A DNA stretch of 64,000 nucleotides from DATFVA01 sp963800255. GTDB lineage: Bacteria > Bacteroidota > Ignavibacteria > Ignavibacteriales > Ignavibacteriaceae. Under the pieces are notes generated by a model. The model worked only from the letters and a program-made list of their open reading frames with translations. It ran no database searches and was not told where the DNA came from. Below are positions 35,275 to 43,736 of the stretch, in pieces (the stretch's first letter is position 1; each line of letters opens with the position of its first letter). The stretch is taken from contig CAWDAK010000027.1 in assembly GCA_963800255.1 (NCBI GenBank), forward strand, positions 1 to 64,000, given 5' to 3'. The position numbers and the translations under genes are program-made.

Positions 35275-35623
35275 TTGATTTCGGCTATGGGGTACCTTCA
35301 GACAGAATTCAGCGTTCAGGAACTAGTGAAAAATTAAACAATTCTAATTTTGTTATTATTAAAATAATGTACAGTATGAATCGAATAAATCAGATAAATG
35401 ATAACTGTGCCAAAAAATTAAAATGCATTTTTGATTGATTTTATAGGGACATCGATGTCACACCGGGATATTTCTTTCTCAGTTAAGAGAAGGTATTCGC
35501 ATATTGAATAATTAATTTTCTTTAAAAATAAAGCAAAAACATCGAATTTCTCCGAATACAGGGGCTGTTATGAGAGTACTTCTCTATTGTTGAAATGGCA
35601 TACACATTGATAATAGCAGGCTG
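35275..35623. other. Divergent control region of the haem-sensor/cytochrome locus
   Basis: 349 bp between the leftward kinase and the rightward receiver/cytochrome genes. It holds a perfect 12-bp palindrome GACATCGATGTC (35448-35459), another AAAATGCATTTT (35420-35431), and near the receiver start a TGGCA-N6-TTGAT sequence (35596-35611) that resembles sigma-54 -24/-12 elements but lacks the -12 GC and leaves almost no leader. No gene is visible. Confidence 0.55.
35448..35459. promoter_or_regulatory. 12-bp palindrome, putative regulator site
   Basis: GACATCGATGTC is fully self-complementary and lies about 175 bp from both divergent starts. That distance fits an upstream activating sequence for an NtrC-type regulator bound by a Fis-type HTH. 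Assignment is inference only. Confidence 0.35.
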
Positions 35624-36007
35624 ATGAGAATTATTACAATAAGCAGTGATACAAGCCTTATAAAGTTGATTGACACACCTGATGTAAAGGGAGAAAATCA
35701 ACTTCTTGTGTATAACCAAAGCAACGACCTGCTTGATGCAGTCTCATTTATACATACAAATCATCCCTCCGTCCTTATTGTTGATGATGATTTCCTTAAA
35801 CCTGATACAGCACATCTGCTTAAAAATGTGAAGAAATTAAATCCTGACCTTGCCATAATATTTATAACCTCCGATCCGGGAATTGAATTGGGCAAGGATG
35901 TAAGCCAGGTAGGAATTCACTTTTACGGTTTGAAGCCTTTAGGTGAAAATGAACTGGAAGATTCGATTAAATCGATTACTAAACTAAAAACTCTAACTCA
36001 ATATTAA
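35624..36007 (+). CDS. Stand-alone receiver (CheY-like) protein
   Basis: 127 aa with a CheY-like fold. The phospho-acceptor is D54 or D55 (VLIVDDDFL), the switch Thr is T82 (FITSDPG) and the conserved lysine K104 (GLKPLGE). The N-terminal acidic pair is weak (ISSDT, only D9), so phosphorylation may be inefficient or absent. There is no output domain. The gene lies about 20 bp upstream of a nonaheme cytochrome gene and divergent from the haem-sensor kinase, suggesting a modulatory role in the same circuit. Confidence 0.78.
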   Translation: MRIITISSDTSLIKLIDTPDVKGENQLLVYNQSNDLLDAVSFIHTNHPSVLIVDDDFLKPDTAHLLKNVKKLNPDLAIIFITSDPGIELGKDVSQVGIHFYGLKPLGENELEDSIKSITKLKTLTQY

Positions 36008-36025
36008 ACTCATGGGAGAAAAGTG

Positions 36026-38011
36026 ATGAAAAAAACCTTGATACTGTTTATGATAGCTTTCAGCACAGTATTACTCTATTCACAGTCTGCCAAAGTTGTG
36101 ACTTACGGTTTATCCCCGCGTCAAGTTGCTGCTGATACATCTGATATTTTTAATTTAGCTTACAATGGCTTAGCCAATGTTGGCGAAAATACTCAAATGT
36201 ATCTTGAAGCAATATTAACTGATGCTACGATTGCCAGTCCAACCTGGACTGTAACTGAGAAACCCGCTGGCTCTGATCCTGCTTTCGGTGAAAGTGTTAA
36301 CCTTACCGACCAGGAACAGGTCATTAAATTTACACCTGATAAATCAGGTACTTATAAAATTGTATTTTCAGATGGTTCTGTAGCCTCTGATCCAATTGTA
36401 ATTAAAGTTGGATTATACCTTGGCTATCAGTACTCATATCCTGTTCTACCTGATCATGCATGCCAGGACTGCCACAGCGAGAAAACAGCACAGTGGGAAC
36501 AGACCGGACATTTCTCGATCTTCGAAGAAGGTTTGAACGGTACATTGAGTGATCATTATGGTCCTAGTTGTATCAGCTGTCATACAACCGGTTTTGATGC
36601 AAATGCTGAAAACAATGGTTTCGATGATTTCGGATTCGTATTCCCCGATACATTATTCCCGGGTCAATATGATAATATGGTTGCCCAGTATCCTGATGCT
36701 ATGCTACGTGCCCGTATTCAGTGTGAAAGCTGCCACGGACCTGGAAGTATGCACGTTGGTGCCGCTAACGTGATGTCAGTTACCCTTGCAACTGAAAACT
36801 GCGCAATATGCCATGACGGCGGTCATCATGTATTCCCTGATCAATGGAGAGTTTCTAACCATGCTACTATGGGTGCTGCACAAACCAGAGCTGGCTGCGT
36901 TCAATGCCACAATGGTGCAGGCTTTGTTAATTACATAAAGAGCGGCAAAACTCCTGCAACCCAGGATCTTACCGAGAAAGTTGCAATTACATGTGCTGTC
37001 TGCCACGATCCTCATAGCGCTGAGAATCCTCATCAGCTGAGAACAATGGATGTTAAGTTGACGAATGGTGAAGAAGTTACCGGTGCTGGAAACGGTGCAA
37101 TTTGTATGAACTGCCATAAATCACGTCAAGATGCAGTTGATTACACTAATAATTACCTGAAAAATCTAAGCACACACTATGGTCCTCACCATGGCCCGCA
37201 GGGTGATCTGCTTTCAGGAAAGAATGCAATTACATTCGGACAGAATATTGAAAGTTCACCGCACTTAGCTGCAACTACCGATGCCTGCGTAAGATGCCAT
37301 ATGTATCCAGGAACTACTGATGCGAATGGTAATGTAATTAAGGTTGGTTCACACTCATTCAGAATGTCTGAAGATGGCGTTGATAACGTTGCCTCTTGCG
37401 AAGCCTGCCACGGCGACTTTGGTCCGGATTTCTCAGATAAGCTCTGCTATATAAACGGTACTGCTGATCTTGATGGTAATGGAACGCCTGAAGGTCTTCA
37501 GATAGAAGTTGAAGGCTTGCTTGAACAACTGGCTGCTTTACTGCCTCAGGATGCCGATGGAAATGTTGCAATCACAGATTCCTCTGTAACATTAACAGAA
37601 GCTCAGGCTGCTTACAACTACTTTATGGTAGAAGATGACAGAAGTATGGGTGTTCACAATCCAAGATACATATTCGGAATCCTCAAAGCTTCCATCGAAG
37701 CCTTGGGAGGAACTGTAGCCGTTGATTATGCAAAAGATGATCTTCCTACAGATTTCGTACTTTCACAGAATTATCCTAATCCTTTCAACCCGACAACTGC
37801 AATTCAGTACCAGATACCACAGGGTTCAAATGTAAAAGTGGTTATATATGACGCTCTTGGAAAACAAGTAGCTGTCCTGGTTAATGAATATCAGAATGCC
37901 GGTACTCATACTACAAACTTTAACGCTTCCAACCTTGCATCAGGAATCTATTTCTACAGAATGGAAGCCGGAAGTTTTGTAAAAGTTAACAAGATGCTTT
38001 TACTGAAGTAA
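36026..38011 (+). CDS. Nonaheme c-type cytochrome with T9SS sorting domain (copy 1)
   Basis: 661 aa from the ATG at 36026, which is better placed than the in-frame GTG at 36023 behind the GGGAG site. A signal peptide (about 1-20) and an Ig-like beta domain (about 22-128) precede nine CXXCH sites between about 146 and 461: CQDCH, CISCH, CESCH, CAICH, CVQCH, CAVCH, CMNCH, CVRCH and CEACH, plus extra His-rich stretches (DGGHHVF, YGPHHGPQ) that could supply distal ligands. The cytochrome c554-like core is followed by a T9SS tag (LSQNYPNPFNPTT... KMLLLK). Probably a cell-surface electron conduit. It is a paralogue of the next gene. Confidence 0.93.
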   Translation: MKKTLILFMIAFSTVLLYSQSAKVVTYGLSPRQVAADTSDIFNLAYNGLANVGENTQMYLEAILTDATIASPTWTVTEKPAGSDPAFGESVNLTDQEQVIKFTPDKSGTYKIVFSDGSVASDPIVIKVGLYLGYQYSYPVLPDHACQDCHSEKTAQWEQTGHFSIFEEGLNGTLSDHYGPSCISCHTTGFDANAENNGFDDFGFVFPDTLFPGQYDNMVAQYPDAMLRARIQCESCHGPGSMHVGAANVMSVTLATENCAICHDGGHHVFPDQWRVSNHATMGAAQTRAGCVQCHNGAGFVNYIKSGKTPATQDLTEKVAITCAVCHDPHSAENPHQLRTMDVKLTNGEEVTGAGNGAICMNCHKSRQDAVDYTNNYLKNLSTHYGPHHGPQGDLLSGKNAITFGQNIESSPHLAATTDACVRCHMYPGTTDANGNVIKVGSHSFRMSEDGVDNVASCEACHGDFGPDFSDKLCYINGTADLDGNGTPEGLQIEVEGLLEQLAALLPQDADGNVAITDSSVTLTEAQAAYNYFMVEDDRSMGVHNPRYIFGILKASIEALGGTVAVDYAKDDLPTDFVLSQNYPNPFNPTTAIQYQIPQGSNVKVVIYDALGKQVAVLVNEYQNAGTHTTNFNASNLASGIYFYRMEAGSFVKVNKMLLLK

Positions 38012-38045
38012 TATACTTGAAACTACCTCTGAACTAAGCATACTT

Positions 38046-38075
38046 AAGGCTGCTCAAACGAGCAGCCTTTTTTTT
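38046..38075 (+). terminator. Intrinsic terminator between the two nonaheme cytochromes
   Basis: Stem AAGGCTGCT (38046-38054) pairs with AGCAGCCTT (38061-38069) and is followed by an unbroken T run. It lies 35 bp after the first cytochrome gene, so the second probably has its own promoter. Confidence 0.93.
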
Positions 38076-38220
38076 CATTTTGGGGTATCTCCTGTCACAC
38101 TTTCCCTGTAAATTTTTAATATCATTATGTCCGGAAGAAATCTGCTTGACTATTTGTATAAGAAAACCGAGATTGATACAGGATAGATAACCAGAGCCCC
38201 TAACTTACGAGAGACAAGCG

Positions 38221-40191
38221 ATGAAAAAATATTTGCTACTTTTTATTCTTTCCCTTTCTTCTTTATTGATTTACCCACAGACTGCAGATATCGATACCTA
38301 TGGGCGTTCACCTATACAGGTAGGGTACGACTCAACTGATATCTTCAATATCCCGTACAATGGTCTTACCAATGTAGGCATTAATACACAGATGTACATT
38401 GAAGTAAGCCTGGACGGAGCCCATTTAACCAGTCCTTCGTGGAATGTAATCCAGAAGCCTGCCGGTTCTAATCCTTACTTCGGAACAAGTGTGAACCTGA
38501 CTGATTCAAACCAGGTAATAATATTCATACCGGATTCATCCGGAAAATATAAAATAAATTTTTCTGATGGTTCGGTTGTGTCTGATACTTTAACTATTAC
38601 CGCGGGGTTATACCTTGGTTATACGGGAGGTCAGATACCCTGCGGAACCTGTCATGGTGAAAAGGTGGACCAATGGCAGCAAACGGGGCATTATATGATA
38701 TTTGAAGAAGGACTAAACGGAACACTGAGTAATCATTATGGCCCAAGCTGCATAAAATGTCATACAACCGGGTATGATGAGAACGCTGACAATAATGGTT
38801 TCGATGACTTTCCGTTTGTTTTCCCTGATACACTATACCCCGGGGTTTACGATCAGATGGTTGCCCAATATCCGCTGGCAATGCAGCGAGGCAGAATTCA
38901 GTGTGAAAGCTGCCATGGTCCAGGGAGTGAACACTACGGTGCCGCCAACGTAATGTCCGTTACGCTGGCTGCGGAAAACTGCGCATGGTGTCACGACGGT
39001 GGTCATCATGTTTTTCCTTCGCAATGGAGAATCTCCAAACACGCGACCTTTGAACATGGAATGACCAGAGCGGCGTGTGCACAATGTCATAATGGTGCAG
39101 GTTTTGTTGAATATATTAAATCCGGAAAGCAGCCTATAGCTCAAAATCTTTCTAAAGTAGTTTCTATAACATGTGCAGTTTGCCATGATCCGCACAGTGT
39201 GGAGAATCCTCACCAGCTCAGAACTATGGATGTTACCCTTTCAGACGGGGAGACGGTTGAGGGGGGAGGAAACGGTACTATTTGCATGAACTGCCATAAG
39301 GCGAGGGAGGATGCTGTAGAATATACAAATGACTACCTGAATAATCTGAGCACTCATTATGGACCCCATCATGGTCCGCAGGCTGATATTCTTTCAGCTA
39401 AAAACGCTGTTACATTCGGACTGAATATTCCAACCTCACCCCACCTTTCTGCTACTGGTGATGCCTGCGTAACCTGCCATATGTTTCCCGGTACAGTTGA
39501 TCCATACGGTGATATAATTCTTGTAGGCTCACATACTTTCAGTATGTCGCATGATAGTGTGGATAATGTCCAGGCTTGTTCGCCCTGTCATGGGAATATA
39601 GGCAGCAGTTTTTCAGATAAGAAATACTTTGTAAACGGAAACGCCGATCTGGACGGTGACGGTGTGGCGAACGGACTACAGATTGAGGTACAGGGACTGC
39701 TTGACCAGCTTAAAGGAATGCTTCCCCAGGATGCTAACGGAAACGTGGTTGTTAACGATTCATCCGTTACTCTTCCCCAGGCACAAGCAGCTTATGATTA
39801 TCTTATGGTTATGGAGGATAGAAGCTACGGTATTCATAACCCGGCTTTCGTCTATGGTATTCTTAAGGCTTCAATTGAAGCTTTGGGCGGTGTTGTGGCT
39901 GCCGGTGACGATAACAATTCGCTGCCGCACGATTTTGATCTCTCGCAGAATTATCCTAATCCATTCAACCCGAGTACAACAATAGAATATAAAGTACCCG
40001 AAGCCTCTAATGTTAAGGTTATTATTTATGATGCTCTGGGTAAACAGGTGAATGTTCTTGTAGACGGATATCAGAATGCGGGAACTTACACCCTGAAATT
40101 CGATGGTTCAAACCTTGCTTCAGGTATTTATTTATGCCGTATGGAGGCTAAAGGTTTTGTTAAGGTTAACAAGATGCTTCTGCTTAAATGA
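38221..40191 (+). CDS. Nonaheme c-type cytochrome with T9SS sorting domain (copy 2)
   Basis: 656 aa, same architecture as the upstream gene and collinear with it end to end: a signal peptide (1-20), an Ig-like domain, nine CXXCH motifs from about 141 to 457 (CGTCH, CIKCH, CESCH, CAWCH, CAQCH, CAVCH, CMNCH, CVTCH, CSPCH) and a C-terminal T9SS tag (LSQNYPNPFNPSTT). Differences concentrate around the first haem, the fourth (CAWCH) and the last, and the C-terminus reads YLCRME where the other copy has YFYRME. Tandem duplication with divergence suggests different redox partners or potentials. Confidence 0.93.
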   Translation: MKKYLLLFILSLSSLLIYPQTADIDTYGRSPIQVGYDSTDIFNIPYNGLTNVGINTQMYIEVSLDGAHLTSPSWNVIQKPAGSNPYFGTSVNLTDSNQVIIFIPDSSGKYKINFSDGSVVSDTLTITAGLYLGYTGGQIPCGTCHGEKVDQWQQTGHYMIFEEGLNGTLSNHYGPSCIKCHTTGYDENADNNGFDDFPFVFPDTLYPGVYDQMVAQYPLAMQRGRIQCESCHGPGSEHYGAANVMSVTLAAENCAWCHDGGHHVFPSQWRISKHATFEHGMTRAACAQCHNGAGFVEYIKSGKQPIAQNLSKVVSITCAVCHDPHSVENPHQLRTMDVTLSDGETVEGGGNGTICMNCHKAREDAVEYTNDYLNNLSTHYGPHHGPQADILSAKNAVTFGLNIPTSPHLSATGDACVTCHMFPGTVDPYGDIILVGSHTFSMSHDSVDNVQACSPCHGNIGSSFSDKKYFVNGNADLDGDGVANGLQIEVQGLLDQLKGMLPQDANGNVVVNDSSVTLPQAQAAYDYLMVMEDRSYGIHNPAFVYGILKASIEALGGVVAAGDDNNSLPHDFDLSQNYPNPFNPSTTIEYKVPEASNVKVIIYDALGKQVNVLVDGYQNAGTYTLKFDGSNLASGIYLCRMEAKGFVKVNKMLLLK

Positions 40192-40204
40192 TAAATAAGA
40201 ATAA

Positions 40205-40232
40205 AAGGCTGCACATCCTGCAGCCTTTTTTT
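40205..40232. terminator. Intrinsic terminator after the second nonaheme cytochrome
   Basis: Stem AAGGCTGCA (40205-40213) with TGCAGCCTT (40219-40227), loop CATCC, then a T run. It also lies just past the stop of the convergent nitroreductase gene and could act for it. Confidence 0.93.
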
Positions 40233-40234
40233 GC

Positions 40235-40744
40235 TTACCACTTATTAAAATGAATGCGTTCAGGTTTGTATCTTGCAGGCTGTACCGGTGATTCGGCAGG
40301 ATACCCGATGACAGCCATTGATATGGGAATAATATTTTCGGGCAGTTTGAAAAGTTCTTTAATTCCTGCTCCGATCTCCTCAAATGGATATATCCCAACC
40401 CAGACAGCCCCTAACCCGGATGAATGAGCGGCTAATAATAAGTTTTCAGTAGCTGCGGAAACGTCCTGTATCAATAATCCTATGTTTTCTTCAAGCCCTC
40501 TGTCGCCGCATATAATTATAGCATGTGAGGCCTCTTTTATCATTTCAGCATGTGAGGCGGCTTTGAGAATATCTTCGAATAATTCCTTGTTGTCTGCTAC
40601 AATAAAATGCCATGGCTGGTAGTTGAAAGCCGAAGGCGAAAACATTGCACATTTTATAATCTCGTTGATCAGATCGCCGGATATTTTTTCTTCCCGGTAC
40701 TTCCTTATGCTTCTTCGAGTTTTAATTGCTTCCAAAGTTTCCAT
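40235..40744 (-). CDS. Nitroreductase family protein
   Basis: 169 aa from the ATG at 40744, chosen because GGGGAG lies five bases upstream; a longer in-frame start exists but adds sequence with no similarity to the family. The FMN-binding start METLEAIKTRRSIRKYREEK, the FSPSAFNYQPWHFIVADN segment and the LGAVWVGIYPFEE stretch are typical of small nitroreductases. These are dimeric NAD(P)H-dependent flavoenzymes acting on nitroaromatics or quinones. It follows the broken tolC gene in the same direction with a 61-bp gap. The natural substrate is unknown. Confidence 0.9.
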   Translation of the reverse strand: METLEAIKTRRSIRKYREEKISGDLINEIIKCAMFSPSAFNYQPWHFIVADNKELFEDILKAASHAEMIKEASHAIIICGDRGLEENIGLLIQDVSAATENLLLAAHSSGLGAVWVGIYPFEEIGAGIKELFKLPENIIPISMAVIGYPAESPVQPARYKPERIHFNKW

Positions 40745-40805
40745 AATTCTCCCCGAATTATATTTGATGATTGTATCTCCAAATATAATAATCATTCGGC
40801 GTTTA

Positions 40806-42117
40806 TCAGTAAATAACATCTCCTACTGCTTTTTTCAGCTGGTAAGCACTTAATGTACTTTTGTAGAGGTCCTGAAGATAAAAGAACCGGGCTTCAGCAA
40901 GTGATGTTTCGGCATCCAGGAGATCAAGGTTCGTTCCTACCCCGCTATTATAACGGCTTTCTGCCCTCTGCACAGTCTGTTCAGCAAACTTAACTTGTGT
41001 AAGTGTGGTCTGAAGCTGTTCAAGATTTGAGTTCAGACTTGCAACGGCCTGCTGAACATTGCTGATAATATTTCTTTTTATCGAGGTTATATTCAGTTCT
41101 GAAACATTGGTATTAACGCGGGCTTCACTTTCCTTATACCTTGTTAAAAATCCATTAAAGATAGGAACTCTAACAGCTAATGAGGCTGACCAGTTGCCTC
41201 TAAGGACATCAAGGTTTGGTTCATATCCGTTTTTAATTCCATAGCTGAGTGCAGCGTTAACACTCGGCATATCTCCAAGTCCAGCCAGATTTTCCTGAAA
41301 CCTGGGACGTATTAAGTTCATCCTCAGCAAGTTTCAGCTCATTCCTTTTCTGAAATGCAATATTAACCAAAGAATCCGTACCGTTTATAGGTGAAGGTGC
41401 TGAAAAATCTCCTATGACCGTAATGGAAGTATCCTGTGTAATACCTAGGAGTTGTTTAAGGTTGATCTCCTGCTGCTTTAGCTGGTTCTGTAAATCAATT
41501 TTTTCACTCTGTGCACGTGAAATTCTAACCTGGGTGCTCAACGCATCATAATCAGTTGCCGAACCGCTCTCAACCCTTTTATTCGTAACCCCCAGGTGAG
41601 CATTCAGTGCGGCTATCTGGGTATCCTTAACAGCTATACCTTTTTCTATAAATAATATTGAGTAAAACGTCTGGAGGGTTTGGTATGAGAGTCCCGACTT
41701 AACCATTTCAACATTATCTGCAGCGGATTGTTTATATGAAGAAGTGAGGTCAACTGACGCACTGCGTTTTCCGAAATCATAAAGCTGTTCACTAAGAACT
41801 ACATTAAGATTATAGTTATTTGCAGGAGCAAGAACAAGTTGTTCACTGCCGAAACTAAAAGAGGGGAGCGGCCCAATTCGTGTATATGATGCCTGTCCCT
41901 CAACATTCGGATAGAAATAACTCTTCTGCTGTTCGATCCTGTAATCAACTGCCTTAAGTTTTTCCTGCTGCTGCTTAATTAGAGGGTAATTATTTATTGT
42001 AAGCTGAATAGCCTCTTTCAGCGTAAGGGGTTTTTCAGATTGAGCAGAACATACGGCGGTTAATAAAAAAAATACTGCTGTAATTAAAGGAAGTATCTTA
42101 AAATATATTTTATTCAT
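40806..42117 (-). pseudogene. tolC: TolC-family outer membrane efflux protein, frameshifted
   Basis: Two overlapping frames together make one TolC-like protein of about 430 aa. The first (41257-42117, 286 codons) has a signal peptide and the first outer membrane efflux repeat (LTLKEAIQLTINNYPLIK). After KLAEDELNTSQ it runs into unrelated residues and stops. The second frame (40806-41330) resumes with ENLAGLGDMPSVNAALSYG and completes the second repeat (ESRYNSGVGTNLDLLDAET). A single-base indel near 41296-41306 explains this. It is either a real disruption of the efflux operon or a sequencing error. It is last in the TetR/EmrA/EmrB operon. Confidence 0.85.
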
Positions 42118-42137
42118 TTAATATCCTGTATTCGTAG

Positions 42138-43736
42138 TTATTCAGTTATCTCAATTTTTTGTCCCTTTTTCTTTTTCTGATATTTAAGGAAGAAAAGGGG
42201 AACTAAAATCAGGAGAGTAATAAGGGCGCCTATAAGAAAGTCATCATCTATTCCTCTTACAAATGCCTGTGCGGAGATGTTCTGAAGTATGAGTCCTTTT
42301 GCCCTGGCTGTTAGTTCGGTGCCGGAAGCTCCTGTGGTTTGCTGTATGAATCCTTTGAGCCCATAAACCGTATGCTGGAATGCAGTTGACGTCTGATCAG
42401 CGGCCTGGCTGAACATAGCCGAATGAAAAATCACCCTGCGGGTAAGCAGTGTTCCGAGTATAGCAACACCGAAACTTCCTCCCACCTGTCTGATAGTATT
42501 AAAAAGACCTGTAGCCTGTGCCATCTTCTCGCGGGGAATATCGTTTATTGCTATTGTACTAAGCGGGATAAACATGAACCCAAGTCCGAATCCCCTTATT
42601 ATCAGGGGCAGCATCAATGTCCAGCTTTCGGTATCAAGTGTAAGGTCTTTATATAAATACATGCTGAGGAAAGTGAGTACTATACCGATAAAGATCGGGA
42701 TTTTGGGATTAAGTTTGTCTGTCATCCATCCTGCAACCGGCGACATAAACATCATTATAATCCCCACCGGGAGGAACATAATTCCTGTCTGCAGAGCTGT
42801 ATAGCCAAGTGAATTCTGGAGGTACAGCGGCAGCAGAAAAGAATTTCCAAAGAAGGCAAGTCCGAATATAAAAAGCATAATATTCGCCAGTCCGAAGTTC
42901 CTGTTTTTCAGGATCCTCAGGTCGATAATCGGATGTTTAACGGTAAGCTCGGTAGCCAGGAAAACTACTGCGCTTACGAATGCAATTCCGAAGCAGGTAA
43001 GGATGAACCCGGACGTCCAGCCTCCGGTATTCCATGAAGCATTGCCGTCAGACAGAGCAAGCAGAAGAAACACAAGAAAAGAAGTCATCGATACAAAACC
43101 AAGAAAGTCAAACGATCTTGCAGTTTCTGTCTTATATTCTCTAAGGATTACGAACGTTGCTATCATTGCAAAAATTCCGATGGGTACGTTCACATCAAAT
43201 ATTGCATGCCAGCTGAATGTATCTATAAGATAACCGCCAAGGAGGGGACCAAGAGAAACTGATGAAGAAGAAGCAATGCCCCAGAAACCAAGGGCCATAC
43301 CTCTTTTCTCCGGAGGAAATTCGTGGGTTATTATTGACATTCCAACGGGCATTATAAACCCAGCTCCGGCTCCCTGTACGATTCTGAATATTATCAGCAT
43401 GTTTTCATTGGAAGAAAGTGAACAGAAGAGCGAACCTGCAGTAAAGAGAAATAAACCCAGCAGGTATGATTTCTTATGACCCCAGTGATCCGCTATCCAG
43501 CCGGACGAAGGTAGAACGACAGCAAAAACCAGCAGGTAGGCCGTAAGTACCCACTCTATCTTGTCGACACTGCTGCCGAAAGCCGACATCATTTTGGTTA
43601 ACCCTACGTTTACAATGGTTGCATCCAGCACTGCCATAAACGTACCGACCATGATATTAAACAGAACGAACCAACGGTACGATGGATGATCCTGGAGACC
43701 AAAGCCTACCGGATTATTTCTGAAAGTCGCGGCCAT
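42138..43736 (-). CDS. emrB: DHA2-family MFS drug efflux transporter (EmrB-like)
   Basis: 532 aa with about 14 predicted membrane helices, as expected for DHA2 drug:H+ antiporters. Landmarks are the first-helix motif MVGTFMAVLDATIVNVGL with its membrane Asp, WVLTAYLLVFAVVLPSSGW, GWIADHWGHKKSYLLGL (motif A), and GAGAGFIMPVGMSII. It exports hydrophobic compounds in a tripartite pump with a HlyD-type adaptor and TolC. The ATG overlaps the stop of the adaptor gene (TAATG). It starts directly after emrA and precedes the frameshifted tolC. Confidence 0.94.
   Translation of the reverse strand: MAATFRNNPVGFGLQDHPSYRWFVLFNIMVGTFMAVLDATIVNVGLTKMMSAFGSSVDKIEWVLTAYLLVFAVVLPSSGWIADHWGHKKSYLLGLFLFTAGSLFCSLSSNENMLIIFRIVQGAGAGFIMPVGMSIITHEFPPEKRGMALGFWGIASSSSVSLGPLLGGYLIDTFSWHAIFDVNVPIGIFAMIATFVILREYKTETARSFDFLGFVSMTSFLVFLLLALSDGNASWNTGGWTSGFILTCFGIAFVSAVVFLATELTVKHPIIDLRILKNRNFGLANIMLFIFGLAFFGNSFLLPLYLQNSLGYTALQTGIMFLPVGIIMMFMSPVAGWMTDKLNPKIPIFIGIVLTFLSMYLYKDLTLDTESWTLMLPLIIRGFGLGFMFIPLSTIAINDIPREKMAQATGLFNTIRQVGGSFGVAILGTLLTRRVIFHSAMFSQAADQTSTAFQHTVYGLKGFIQQTTGASGTELTARAKGLILQNISAQAFVRGIDDDFLIGALITLLILVPLFFLKYQKKKKGQKIEITE

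Noticed and set aside
38140..38156. sigma-54-like promoter before the second nonaheme cytochrome (GG...GC)
   Set aside because: The spacing between GG and GC is 9 rather than the required 10, so it does not fit the -24/-12 rule.
40235..40819. Longer start for the nitroreductase
   Set aside because: The ATG at 40744 has a GGGGAG site and begins the conserved FMN-binding segment; the 25 extra residues run into the end of the tolC gene.
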